Positions 33,001-41,418 of a DNA stretch of 64,000 bases are shown in pieces. Position numbers and translations under genes: made by a program. The notes under the pieces are model-generated. The model saw only the letters and a program-made list of their open reading frames with translations, had not been told where the DNA came from and ran no database searches. The DNA is from Clostridia bacterium (GTDB taxonomy: Bacteria; Bacillota; Clostridia; UMGS1810): assembly GCA_017416845.1 (NCBI GenBank), contig JAFQBA010000101.1, positions 1-64,000 on the forward strand, in the 5' to 3' direction. How positions within the stretch are numbered: position 1 is the first letter of the stretch; each line of letters opens with the position of its first letter.

Positions 33001-35070
33001 TTTACCTATGAGAGCCTTCATACTTTCGTAGGTTCTGTTTTTCTTCCATCGGTCCTCAACGTTGAAATCGTCAAGCTTCTTTACACCGTACATTTCAAAG
33101 AAGTCAAGGGATGAGGGCATATCTGCACCGACTTCGGTTTCTGTTATTTCAATACTGGTGAGACGTCTTGAGAAGGCTTCCAGAGCTTCGTTGGAAATCA
33201 CATCAAATGCGACATTCTTCTTGCCTTCTTCACCTGCACCGATTTCATATATGCCTTTAAATTCGGAATTGTTGTAAATTATGTAATCACACATATTGGG
33301 CAAATCGGAATATTTTTCTGCAAGCAATACAGTGGTAATGCCATATTCCTTTTTGCATTCGGTGAGGTATTTTGCAACAGGCTCACCGTCAAGCCAGGAA
33401 GCATCTTCAATAAAGAGAACAAAGTGAGGCTTAACGAAAACGTCCTTGTTAAGACTGTAGCTTGTGGCATTTTCACTTCTCATACGAAGTATGCTTGCTA
33501 TTGAATAGAACAAATCACTGGCTTCGTTTTTGTTGGAAGCAATGTAGCGGCCTTTCTTTTCTTCTTTCCACACATGGGGGAACCATTTTGCAAAAGACCA
33601 CTGACCGTCAATTTCCATTTCCCGGTTATAGACAAATGCCATTTTAACATCGGTATAGCTGTTTGAAGCGGCAATCTGAGCACTTAAAATTTTGACTATT
33701 TCAAATGCACCGGCTTTACCTGCACCACCGACAATACCCACAAGATTATGTTCGAGCAAATCAACACCGACAGGGATATTGTAGAGGGTCTGGAATTCGT
33801 CGTGAATCATGGTTGGCTTCTTTTCAAGCTCATCATTGTCAATTTTAAAACGTTCTTTGGGAACCGATATTTTTGTCTGGAAAGGAATCTGACCAAGACC
33901 GAGACGGTAATACATAATATCGGGATGTGTTGTGTTTCTGTTCCAAAGCAGCTGTGAAGTCGCATCATATTGACAGCACTGGGCAGCCGACGGATATTGG
34001 ACATTCAGGGATGTGGTGTTGCTTTCGTACATTTCTTTTATCCTGTCGGTGGTTTCAATAAGATACTGACCGTAGGCATTGAATCTTTTTTCCTCCGATT
34101 TTTCAAACTCCTTGTTTGAAAAACGTAGGTTTACGAGGGTCCATATGGTACCGATAATAGCCGAACCGACAGCGGTAATAATACCTGTGTACATAAAGGC
34201 ACCACCACCGGACGAACCTCTTGCAAGAATTGCCATACCTGTACCGAGAAGCATGGGAATCGCCATTGTAAGCGAAGGTCCTATTGTCATAAACAGGGGC
34301 TTTTGAGGAGGTTTTCTAAGGCTTGGCGGAGCCTCAATTTCAATATTTTCACTATAGATATGGGGAATGTTTCTCGGTGCACGATGAAAGTAGGATTTTT
34401 TGAATTCCTTTATGAGCTTTCGCTCGTCATCAAGAAAGCGTCCTTCATATGGAATGAGCAGCTGTTCGTTGATTGAAAGCTCTCCCTCTGCACTTATGGC
34501 AATGATATTGCCGAAATAGATGATTTTGAGACCGTAAATATCAATACAGTCTGCTCTTTTAAGCTTATAGCTTCCTGACACTCTCTTACCGTTAACAAAC
34601 ACACCGTTTTTACTCTTGTCGCTGATAACCCATGCTCCGCCGGTAAAGGCAATGACGGAGTGTTCACGGCCTACGATGTTTTGAACATTGTAGCGGATAA
34701 TATTGTTATCTGTTCTGCCTATTGTGATGGGTATTGACGAGTTGAGAGAATATTTTTTGAAGCTTTCAAGCGAAATGTCAGCTTCGGATATGCTGAGCTT
34801 TATGGGCATTTCTCCGGGACATCTCATGGAGAAAATTGTACCCGGCAAAATACGGTCACTGATAAGGCTGGTGTTTTCTGCAACAATCTGATATGAAGTA
34901 TTCTTTTTGAATGTCCACTTGTTATCTATGACCTGCATTTCCAATACTATATTTTTGGTGAATCCAAACTTAACCTTATCGAGAACTATGGAATAGTCCG
35001 AGTCGGTGATGCTTGGCAAAATATAGCTTTTCATCATCTGCGGTGTAAAAACCGAAAGACGCAAATTCAC
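30091..35070 (-). CDS. essC: EssC-type FtsK/SpoIIIE ATPase, motor of the type VII secretion system
   Basis: The 1659-residue protein has an FHA-like N-terminal domain (1-100), a clear FHA domain (116-190: IGRTDNN, REHS, NGVFVNG), two membrane helices (about 262-283 and 294-314) and a degenerate P-loop (GGAGKAG, 448-454). Three ATPase domains follow. D1 has GTTGSGKS (714-721) with IIIDEFAE; D2 has GSVVSGKS (1155-1162) with a Walker B reading FICIDNYE; D3 has GKKKTGKS (1444-1451) with LINDLEGF. Only D1 has both Asp-Glu. EssC drives export of WXG100 and LXG substrates. GTG start with GGGGGAT. Confidence 0.95.
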   Translation of the reverse strand: MNLRLSVFTPQMMKSYILPSITDSDYSIVLDKVKFGFTKNIVLEMQVIDNKWTFKKNTSYQIVAENTSLISDRILPGTIFSMRCPGEMPIKLSISEADISLESFKKYSLNSSIPITIGRTDNNIIRYNVQNIVGREHSVIAFTGGAWVISDKSKNGVFVNGKRVSGSYKLKRADCIDIYGLKIIYFGNIIAISAEGELSINEQLLIPYEGRFLDDERKLIKEFKKSYFHRAPRNIPHIYSENIEIEAPPSLRKPPQKPLFMTIGPSLTMAIPMLLGTGMAILARGSSGGGAFMYTGIITAVGSAIIGTIWTLVNLRFSNKEFEKSEEKRFNAYGQYLIETTDRIKEMYESNTTSLNVQYPSAAQCCQYDATSQLLWNRNTTHPDIMYYRLGLGQIPFQTKISVPKERFKIDNDELEKKPTMIHDEFQTLYNIPVGVDLLEHNLVGIVGGAGKAGAFEIVKILSAQIAASNSYTDVKMAFVYNREMEIDGQWSFAKWFPHVWKEEKKGRYIASNKNEASDLFYSIASILRMRSENATSYSLNKDVFVKPHFVLFIEDASWLDGEPVAKYLTECKKEYGITTVLLAEKYSDLPNMCDYIIYNNSEFKGIYEIGAGEEGKKNVAFDVISNEALEAFSRRLTSIEITETEVGADMPSSLDFFEMYGVKKLDDFNVEDRWKKNRTYESMKALIGKKAGDADCYLDIHEKYHGPHGLVAGTTGSGKSETLQTYMLSLAINFSPNDIAFFVIDFKGGGMANLFSDLPHSIGQISNLSGNQVRRAMLSIKSENMRRQRIFSENGVNNINNYTKLLKNGEATVPVPHLFIIIDEFAELKREEPEFMKELISVAQVGRSLGVHLILATQKPSGTVDDNIWSNSKFRLCLRVQDQQDSKDMLHKPDAAYITQAGRGYLQVGNDEIYEYFQSGWSGAPYSEDADFSTSDIVTLIGLDGKAEMVGNKQRIAHKEKKQRDWIGNLVKFADEAFIKESEPLEAFCANTMLANSIVSDIIASIQEAGIKFDDSVFNRKRLEDFVELYKSAASSEDPVGKIISISQTSGKRLPEMKEITQLDAVVEYLANVANRNGYRKSMQLWLPVLPQMLYLDQLRGYTENAITSSGYRNIKGSDWNLEAFIGLYDDPSNQAQNPVIINFAENGHLAVCGSVVSGKSTFMQSLIYSLINRYSPQHVNFYLFDFSSKMMSAFEESAHVGGVMYENDLDKIAKFFNMINGILEERKELFRGGNYMQYVRVNGIKLPSIFICIDNYEAFRSKTGNLYDSLILKLSSEAVSYGIYLVLSSGGFGTNEIPNSLADNIKSTVCLEMGDKFKYGEILKTMRFDVMPESNIRGRGLTSINESILEFHTALAFEAPDDYTRLEKIKERCRWLNTMCNGVSARPVPQIPKNPEWKNITSHSDFKKYISDDYSLPVGYNEVDASLHCINLSAIYTYMLSGKKKTGKSNMLKLMAASFKAKGADVCIIDTGSVELKLFADELGVQFVNSEEDLTKYLEGLVDIFIPRNQKKKQLIAEGANENAIYKAMLSEKRTAVLINDLEGFINVIRKPLPSKKYNFDSIMNNLFEKGHCHNIFFVAGISPESSGMLAGIPLYTRFIADKQGIHFGGNTVSQKLFDFSDLKFAEQSKATKPGLGLIATDEGTQKVIIPVYEQEG

Positions 35071-35100
35071 GGTAATCCCCCTTTTCGTATTTTATTTTTA

Positions 35101-35334
35101 TTATCTCAAACTTTTGTTCTTGTTCTGAAGTGCCTGATCAAGCTCTTTCATTTTTCTGAGCTTGAGCTGTTCTTTTTTTCTCTTACTTCTTTTACTGAGA
35201 ATTCTGACTACAATAATGAGCACAATGAGAAACAGTACAACGCCGCCGATGATTTTGTAAACCATGCCAAGATCGGCAAACCATTGACCGATGCCCACAA
35301 AAAAGTTGCCTATTTTTGTCATTATATCACTCAT
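35101..35334 (-). CDS. Small single-span membrane protein in the T7SS core
   Basis: The 77-residue protein has an amphipathic start (IGNFFVGIGQWFADLG), one membrane helix (about 25-46) and a very basic tail (SKRSKRKKEQLKLRKMK) that should face the cytosol. It lies between the PP2C gene and essC. It is far too short for EssB or EsaA and does not show an EssA-like plan, so its T7SS role is unknown. Confidence 0.75.
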   Translation of the reverse strand: MSDIMTKIGNFFVGIGQWFADLGMVYKIIGGVVLFLIVLIIVVRILSKRSKRKKEQLKLRKMKELDQALQNKNKSLR

Positions 35335-35336
35335 TA

Positions 35337-36617
35337 TTATTCTCCTTTATCACCTTGTGAATCTTCGCCGCCTTCGGGCTTCGCTTCTTCAGAGTTTTGG
35401 TTTTCGGAAGCTTGTTCCTGATTGGTGGCAGTATCGTCTGCAGGAGCCGCAGCAACAACTGTTATTGTTTTTTCTGCTTTAACGTCTCCCATTTGTGCAG
35501 TTACGGTAACTGTACCCTCAGCCAACGCAACAGCCAACCCCTTCTTTTCGTCTACGATCTGGAAAACCGACGGATCGGAGCTTGTGTATGTAATTTCACC
35601 GTCGGGAGCATCTTTGGATTTTTCAACCGAAAGAGTGAGAGCTTTTCCGACGGGATATTGCTCAGCTTCTGTACTCCAGTATATGGGCGGAGCAGAATCC
35701 TCTTTTGGTGCAAAGAGGAAATATGCACCGGCTATAAGAACAAGAGCCGCAACAATGCCGGCGATAATCTTTTTGGAAGGCGAGCCGGAGGACGGTCTTT
35801 TTATCTTGCTGTTGCTTTTTGCACATACAACCATTACGGTTACATTGTCTATACCGCCATTTTCAAGAGCTTTGTCAACAAGCTCACGGGCGAGCTGTGA
35901 GGGAGCCTCGTTCTTTTTAAGAATTGACTCTATTACGTCATTTTCTACCATGTCCGTAAGACCGTCACTGCAAATAAGGAACTTGTCACCCTTTTGGATA
36001 TATATTTCCTTGCTGACATTTTCTTTTACGGTCATTTCCTCCTGGAAAATACCAAGATGCTGTGTAAGCTTGTGTCTGTCGGGGTGAGTTTTTGCTTCTT
36101 CGGCAGTTATCACGCCCATGTTTATCAGACGCTGTGATGCTGTATCATCCACCGAAAGCTGTGTAAGCTTTTTGTTTCGGAGCATATACACACGGCTGTC
36201 ACCGACATTGTAGATTTTTGCGGTGTCATCCTTAACTGTCATAACCGACAGCGTTGTGCCTATTATTCCTGCACCGGTTTCGAGTATTTTGTCGCAAATC
36301 TTTTTGTTTGCTTTTTTGATGATGTGTCCGACAACTCTGTCGGTATCAACATTTTCCGATTCTTTCTTTTCATCATGAAATGCTTTTGAGCATTTTGCGG
36401 CAATGAGCGAAGCTTCTTCGCCAAGCTCTTCACCACCCATACCGTCAAACACTCCGAAAAGATGAAAAGAACCCTCCGGCGTAAGCTCTGCACTCATGCC
36501 GTCGTCACGGTTGGTTTCGTCAAGGTGTATTCCGTTAAAATAGAAGTTATCCTCATTGTTTTGTCTTACTTTACCTTTGTCAGCACATACTGCTGCATCA
36601 AGTTTTACAGTATTCAA
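35337..36617 (-). CDS. Membrane PP2C-type Ser/Thr phosphatase with extracellular BIG2-like domain
   Basis: The 426-residue protein carries a PP2C domain (about 1-265) with RQNNEDN (18-24), FDGMGG (57-62), CSDGLTD and DNVTVMV, the metal-site motifs. One membrane helix (about 285-306) and a BIG2-like immunoglobulin domain (about 315-395) follow, then a Glu/Gln-rich tail. It should reverse the phosphorylation made by the kinase at 39340-41418. PP2C, kinase and FHA genes cluster in many T7SS loci. The TTG start has AGGAGGC seven bases upstream. Confidence 0.93.
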   Translation of the reverse strand: MNTVKLDAAVCADKGKVRQNNEDNFYFNGIHLDETNRDDGMSAELTPEGSFHLFGVFDGMGGEELGEEASLIAAKCSKAFHDEKKESENVDTDRVVGHIIKKANKKICDKILETGAGIIGTTLSVMTVKDDTAKIYNVGDSRVYMLRNKKLTQLSVDDTASQRLINMGVITAEEAKTHPDRHKLTQHLGIFQEEMTVKENVSKEIYIQKGDKFLICSDGLTDMVENDVIESILKKNEAPSQLARELVDKALENGGIDNVTVMVVCAKSNSKIKRPSSGSPSKKIIAGIVAALVLIAGAYFLFAPKEDSAPPIYWSTEAEQYPVGKALTLSVEKSKDAPDGEITYTSSDPSVFQIVDEKKGLAVALAEGTVTVTAQMGDVKAEKTITVVAAAPADDTATNQEQASENQNSEEAKPEGGEDSQGDKGE

Positions 36618-36682
36618 ATTAATGCCTCCTGTCAGGCGTCATATGGCGCGTAATATAAAATCACATTTTTTGATTTACGGTT

Positions 36683-37363
36683 TTAGAAAAATCTCATTGT
36701 ACCGGGCTCACCCTCAAAATCAGGAGTGAGAAAATCGTGAGACGGTTGCGAAGGAGTGCCGGCATCGACATTGAGAACAATGTCATTTCCGACATTTGAT
36801 ACATATATGCAATCGGCACCAACTCTGATGCTGTATACAGATATATTTATAAAATCATTTGGTCTGAGCTCTTCGTCATATATGCGCTGACCGTTTATAT
36901 ATGTACCGTTTCTGCTGTCAAGATCCTTAATACGGAAAGTTTCACCGGTTTTGTATATGCGACAATGCTCAGATGAGGTTCTGCTGTTTTTGAGAACAAT
37001 ATCATTGGAGCTTCCGCGTCCTATGTTGAGACGCTCTTTATCTGCCAGTGATATAAAAACCTCTTCTTCCTTTTGCTTGGGATGAATACATATCAATATT
37101 TCGGGCTCACACTTAACAACATATTTCTCGCCCTCTGCAACAACCCTGGATAAAAACAGAGATTTATCACCCATATACAGATTTTTACCTTTTATTTTAA
37201 AGCCCTTTGAGGTTCGGGTTATGCTCACCTGACCGGGTTTGAGATCGTATGCGGCAAGCTTTATGATGTCGCTGTCACCGCTGCCGATGGTGGCAGAATC
37301 AAACTTGGTAAGATCTATGCTGTATATATTGTTATCAAAATATATTCTCGCTATATATTGCAT
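36683..37363 (-). CDS. FHA-domain protein (EssC N-terminus-like layout)
   Basis: The 226-residue protein has an FHA-like beta domain (1-95, resembling the first domain of EssC) and a canonical FHA (about 110-180) with GRGSSND (115-121), SSEHC (130-134) and NGTYING (152-158). The Pro-rich C terminus ends GTMRFF. No membrane helix is seen. FHA domains bind phosphothreonine, so it is a likely reader of the kinase at 39340-41418. It is transcribed just before the PP2C gene. Confidence 0.9.
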   Translation of the reverse strand: MQYIARIYFDNNIYSIDLTKFDSATIGSGDSDIIKLAAYDLKPGQVSITRTSKGFKIKGKNLYMGDKSLFLSRVVAEGEKYVVKCEPEILICIHPKQKEEEVFISLADKERLNIGRGSSNDIVLKNSRTSSEHCRIYKTGETFRIKDLDSRNGTYINGQRIYDEELRPNDFINISVYSIRVGADCIYVSNVGNDIVLNVDAGTPSQPSHDFLTPDFEGEPGTMRFF

Positions 37364-37431
37364 GATTAATCCCTTTCCGATAATAATTTACAATACAGAT
37401 TTTTATAAAATCGTAAATTCTTTAATGTAGC

Positions 37432-37462
37432 CGCATAGGTCGATGTTTCCATCGACCTTGCG
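37432..37462 (-). other. Perfect hairpin with GAAA tetraloop in the T7SS leader gap
   Basis: On the minus strand AGGTCGATG pairs perfectly with CATCGACCT around a GAAA loop, extended by CGCA/TGCG after one unpaired base, for 13 pairs in 31 bases. No T run follows on either strand, so it is not a normal terminator. It may be an RNA processing site or stabiliser that sets different levels for the genes on either side. Confidence 0.8.
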
Positions 37463-37501
37463 ACTGTTGGTTGTTTAAATAAATTTTTAAACAAGTTATA
37501 A

Positions 37502-38689
37502 TTACTCTGCAGGTGTTTCAGCAACAACAGGTACAATATTGATTTTCTTTGGAACTGTTTTGCCTGCTTCTACAACTACGTTCAAATCACTTGATATTTC
37601 GTAACCGGCAGGTACATTTTCAACTACCAAAGTATATGTTCCCTCTTTAAGATCAGCAAAATCGCATTTAGCATTTGCGGTTGTTGCAGACTTGTCAAGG
37701 ATTTTAACAACAATACCATCACAGATTGCCTGGTCAGCACCTGCAAAGTTTGCATATACTGAAACTTCTACAGAACCTGTAATATACTTCACAGGAGGAA
37801 CATAACCATGAGTATCAATCATATTTTTAGCTTTGAGATCAGCTATAGTCAGAACGTAATTTGCCATAGCTTCATCATTATCTACAATTGTAATCATATT
37901 GGTCTGTTCATCATAATCCGGAGTTGCGTTCAACAAATTAGCTATTGCTCTCAAGGGAACTAATGTTCTTCCGGCTTCAACTTCGAGTACAGGAACAACA
38001 TTTGGGTAATCTTTTTCGACAATTGTTTCGTATCCATCAGTTGTATATACAAATTTTGTTCCAACCTGGAAATCATTGACTTTAACTTTGTTGCTGTTAA
38101 TGGTAAACATATAGCTCTTTCCGTTTTTGAAAATATGAACTGTGCTGTCGTTTTGTCTCCACGCAACTGCACATTTAAGGTTTTCAGCAACCAATCTCAA
38201 AGGAACATATGTAATTGTACCGCCTGTAACAGGGTCAACAACTACTTCCTTAACGCCTACATCTGTTAATTCAACATCTTTTCCGTTAACCTGTATTGAC
38301 TTGTTGCAAGCCACAAGTTGATCTGCGGTTATAGTAGCTGCAACAGCGGGTGTTTCATCAGCAACGGGTGTTTCGTCAACAACAGGTACGTTAACATTAG
38401 CATCACTTTCTACAACAGCATCACTTTTAACGACTGCATCGCTTTCTGCAGCAGCATCACTTTTAACGATTGCATCGTTTTCTGCAACAGCATCGCTTTT
38501 TACAACAGCATCGCTTTCTGTAGCAGCATCACTTTTAACAACAGCTTCACTTTTAACAACTGCATCACTTTCTGCAGCTGTACCATTACTTATTAATTCC
38601 ACATCAGATGCAATTGCAACAACAGCTAACACACAAAGCAATCCAACGCAAGCAACTAATGCAATTATTTTCTGACTTACCTTACTCAT
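37502..38689 (-). CDS. Secreted copper-amine-oxidase-like domain protein with repeats and a B-type/SpaA-like domain
   Basis: The 395-residue protein has a signal peptide (LVACVGLLCVLAVVAIASD), then a repeat stretch of units like ESDAVVKSDA (about 35-105). A copper-amine-oxidase N-terminal-like domain (about 130-275: YVPLRLVAENL ... LVPLRAIANLLNA ... ITIVDN) and a C-terminal Cna-B/SpaA-like beta domain (about 300-380, ending in a VVVEAGKTVPKKINI strand) follow. These domains occur on Gram-positive cell-surface proteins; they need not bind copper. It starts eight bases inside the end of the gene at 38682-39311, so the two are coupled. There is no LPXTG anchor. Confidence 0.85.
   Translation of the reverse strand: MSKVSQKIIALVACVGLLCVLAVVAIASDVELISNGTAAESDAVVKSEAVVKSDAATESDAVVKSDAVAENDAIVKSDAAAESDAVVKSDAVVESDANVNVPVVDETPVADETPAVAATITADQLVACNKSIQVNGKDVELTDVGVKEVVVDPVTGGTITYVPLRLVAENLKCAVAWRQNDSTVHIFKNGKSYMFTINSNKVKVNDFQVGTKFVYTTDGYETIVEKDYPNVVPVLEVEAGRTLVPLRAIANLLNATPDYDEQTNMITIVDNDEAMANYVLTIADLKAKNMIDTHGYVPPVKYITGSVEVSVYANFAGADQAICDGIVVKILDKSATTANAKCDFADLKEGTYTLVVENVPAGYEISSDLNVVVEAGKTVPKKINIVPVVAETPAE
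38400..38580 (-). repeat. Coding repeats of SDAVVK-type units
   Basis: Tandem 18- to 30-base units (for example GCATCACTTTTAACGACTGC) encode alternating SDAVVKSDAAAE-like blocks in the secreted protein. Units differ by a few bases and stay in frame. Confidence 0.85.
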
Positions 38690-39311
38690 TTACAATTCCT
38701 CCTTTGATGCTCTGTACAAATTTCACATTATAATTATTACTAAGCTTTAACAATTCTGATAAATACTTAATATCGTCTATAGAAACAAACACTCTGTCTC
38801 CGCCGGCAATTTGTTTTACATATACGGGATCGCTCAGTTTAAGACCATCATCATAGTTATCTCCGCCATTATCAGAATATAGCTCTGCAGGATCTTCGTA
38901 TCTTACATAGGTTATATATCCGGTAGCTCCTGCTTCCAAATCTCCTATAAGAATAATATCAAGAAATACTCTTTCACCCTTAAATACAGGTTTTCCATTT
39001 ACTGGCTTTTCACCTGTTGTCGAACCGTGAACAATCGAAAAACCAGCAGTTCCATATTTCGGACCCCAAGCAATTGTTGTTCCCAATCCATTTTTAGTTC
39101 CGTCGGAATTAGGGAAAATCATTCTTATAGGTAAATATACTGTATCATCCTTAACAAGAACAAGATCATCAAATGCAAATGTGTCATTATTCATGTAAAT
39201 CTTATCTTTGCTTAAATCAACAACACTTTCTTCTGCATATCCTACAACAGTACACATGGTCAATACTATTGCAACTATACAAACAGCACTTAAAAACTTT
39301 TTAAAAATCAT
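38682..39311 (-). CDS. Secreted copper-amine-oxidase-like domain protein
   Basis: The 209-residue protein has a signal peptide ending at VGYA (about 26) and one copper-amine-oxidase N-terminal-like domain (DDLVLVKDDTVYLPIRMIFP ... VFVSIDDIKYLSELL). No anchor is visible. It is encoded between the kinase and the larger CuAO-like protein. AAAGGAAG precedes the ATG. Its link to the kinase is by position only. Confidence 0.8.
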   Translation of the reverse strand: MIFKKFLSAVCIVAIVLTMCTVVGYAEESVVDLSKDKIYMNNDTFAFDDLVLVKDDTVYLPIRMIFPNSDGTKNGLGTTIAWGPKYGTAGFSIVHGSTTGEKPVNGKPVFKGERVFLDIILIGDLEAGATGYITYVRYEDPAELYSDNGGDNYDDGLKLSDPVYVKQIAGGDRVFVSIDDIKYLSELLKLSNNYNVKFVQSIKGGIVNE

Positions 39312-39339
39312 ATTATCTTCTTCCTTTCAAACTATTAAT

Positions 39340-41418
39340 TTAGTAAGCTTCACCTCTTACCGGAGTCAACTGAACAGGTTCTTCCGGACCCACTTCTTCC
39401 GGATCCACAGGTGGCTGAACAGGTTGTACCGGCTGAACTGGTTCTGCCGGCTGAACAGGTTGTACCGGCTGAACAGGTTGTTTCGGCTGAGTCGGTTGTG
39501 ACGGCTGAACAGGTTTTGTCGGCTGTGTCGGTTTCGAAGGTTCCTGTTTAGCCTTAACAGTAACATCGAATGTTGCCGAAACTGAACCGATAGTTACGGT
39601 AATTGTGGTAGTACCGGGCTTAAGAGCCTTAAGGGTATAACCTTCTATCAAAACCACCGTATTATCCGAAATTGAATAAATCGGAGCACCTTCTGTATGA
39701 TTTTCAGGTGTTACGTTGGTTACAATATAATTTGCAGGAGCATCTGCCACGTTTATGGCAAGCTCTCTTGTGTCGCCAACAGTAAGAACCTGATTTTCAG
39801 GTGCGAAGATAAACTCTACGGGAACACCGTCTTTGCTTACCGTAATTTTTATTTCAACAGTTTCACCGGCAAATTTAACTACAACCTTGGTTTCACCCTC
39901 TGCAACTGCTGTGATAAGACCCTTATCATCTACCGTTGCAACGGCTTCATCCTTCGATTCAAATCCAAATTCACCTTCTGAATCTGCCGGGGAGATACCC
40001 GGATTAAGCTGGACTGTGTCGCCAACCTTCATACCGATTTCCTCTTCAAGACCGCCTATTGTAACCGATGCAACCTGTGTCGGTTCCGGTGACGAAATGA
40101 GATAATATCCCAATCCGGCTCCGCAAAGCAACAGTACAATCAATAACGGAATCAACACCTTTTTCCATACGGAACCTTTTGGTGTGTCATTCTCCGGCGG
40201 AACAAAATCTGATGCAGTGCCGCCAAGTGCCACAATATCGGCAACGGTTCTTCCGCTCTGATCGACTTCGCTCACTGTGCCTTTTGAGTCGATATAGGTG
40301 TTTTCGCCGGTTCCGATAATGGACATGTCTGCATCTGCAGGATTCCACACTTCGGACACGGTCTTGCCTTCGCCATTAAGGTTATCATATGTAGGTATCT
40401 GAGAGTCATTTCCCGAACCACTGCCCTCATAGGTTGTCTTGCCGCTGTTTGTCGAAGTGTAACCGATTGGCGCTTTGACAATTTCGTTTGTGGTCGTAGG
40501 ATAGATTGCCATAAGGTCGGCAGCCATGTCGGCAGCTTTTGCATATCGCTTTGTTCTGTCATAAGCACATGCTTTAATGATGATATCTGCCAGCTTGCCC
40601 GAAGCGTATTTTGGTGACGGCAGCTTATGCTTGCCGCTGAGGATTTTACTCATGGCTTCGGCGTAGTCATTCTGAGTAATGGGGCCGTCGGGTCTGAGGA
40701 ACGGAATACGTGTGTTGTTGAGCAAGCGGTACATTACGATACCGATTGAATATACGTCAACATTGTAGCTGTATTTCTCATGCTTAATGATTTCGGGAGC
40801 CATGTAGTCCTCTGTTCCGACCATGGTACCTCTTGTTGTACCCTGAGATTCTCTGGATACACCAAAGTCACCAAGCTTGTAATTACCGTTTGCATCTATG
40901 AAGATGTTTTCGATTTTGACGTCTCGGTGAATTACATTCTCCTGACGACAGCACTCTATGGCATTACAGATATCTATACCCATTTTTACAACATCACGCT
41001 GAGTAAACGGCATTCTTTTCAGATATTTGTCAAGGGCTTCAAGAAGCTCCATACGAATGATTATATCCCAACCCACATCATCATACTTGGGTGTGCGGAT
41101 ATGGTCCTCATAGCGGACAATATTGGGATATTTCCGAAGCTTTAACATAAGCTCCGATTCTTTCATAAAAGCATCGGCTCTGTTGTCAAAATACTCTTTC
41201 AACGAAAGCTCGTCGGTAGCAAGACCCTTGTTAAGAACCGCTTCCTTATCTTTTTCTCCGGTAGGCACCGATATATATTTTGCGGCAGCATATACACGCT
41301 GACCGTTTGCATCTTCTTTATATATCTTATATACTTCACCGTAGCTTCCCTTGCCTATGATGCTGTCTCTATGCCATTCACCCCACAGAGGTAAATATTT
41401 GTCTATTCCTTCTGACAT
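39340..41418 (-). CDS. Membrane Ser/Thr protein kinase with two extracellular BIG2-like domains
   Basis: The 692-residue protein has a complete kinase domain: G-loop GKGSYG (22-27), Lys47, Glu87, HRDVKIEN (164-171), DFG (184-186) and APE (207-209), so it should be active. A membrane helix near 420 and two BIG2-like immunoglobulin domains (about 440-615) follow, then a Pro/Gln/Val-rich tail. The plan resembles PknB-type sensors, with BIG2 in place of PASTA. T7SSb core protein EssB is a pseudokinase with a membrane helix; here no EssB is visible and this intact kinase sits at the head of the locus. The ATG (41416-41418) has GGGGGGA seven bases upstream, preferred over the longer frame. Confidence 0.93.
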   Translation of the reverse strand: MSEGIDKYLPLWGEWHRDSIIGKGSYGEVYKIYKEDANGQRVYAAAKYISVPTGEKDKEAVLNKGLATDELSLKEYFDNRADAFMKESELMLKLRKYPNIVRYEDHIRTPKYDDVGWDIIIRMELLEALDKYLKRMPFTQRDVVKMGIDICNAIECCRQENVIHRDVKIENIFIDANGNYKLGDFGVSRESQGTTRGTMVGTEDYMAPEIIKHEKYSYNVDVYSIGIVMYRLLNNTRIPFLRPDGPITQNDYAEAMSKILSGKHKLPSPKYASGKLADIIIKACAYDRTKRYAKAADMAADLMAIYPTTTNEIVKAPIGYTSTNSGKTTYEGSGSGNDSQIPTYDNLNGEGKTVSEVWNPADADMSIIGTGENTYIDSKGTVSEVDQSGRTVADIVALGGTASDFVPPENDTPKGSVWKKVLIPLLIVLLLCGAGLGYYLISSPEPTQVASVTIGGLEEEIGMKVGDTVQLNPGISPADSEGEFGFESKDEAVATVDDKGLITAVAEGETKVVVKFAGETVEIKITVSKDGVPVEFIFAPENQVLTVGDTRELAINVADAPANYIVTNVTPENHTEGAPIYSISDNTVVLIEGYTLKALKPGTTTITVTIGSVSATFDVTVKAKQEPSKPTQPTKPVQPSQPTQPKQPVQPVQPVQPAEPVQPVQPVQPPVDPEEVGPEEPVQLTPVRGEAY

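Noticed and set aside
35101-35334. Possible EssA or EssB homologue
   Set aside because: At 77 residues with a single helix and basic tail it lacks the EssB kinase-like part and any EssA pattern, so the name was not used.
37432-37462. Rho-independent terminator
   Set aside because: The hairpin is strong but no T run follows on either strand.
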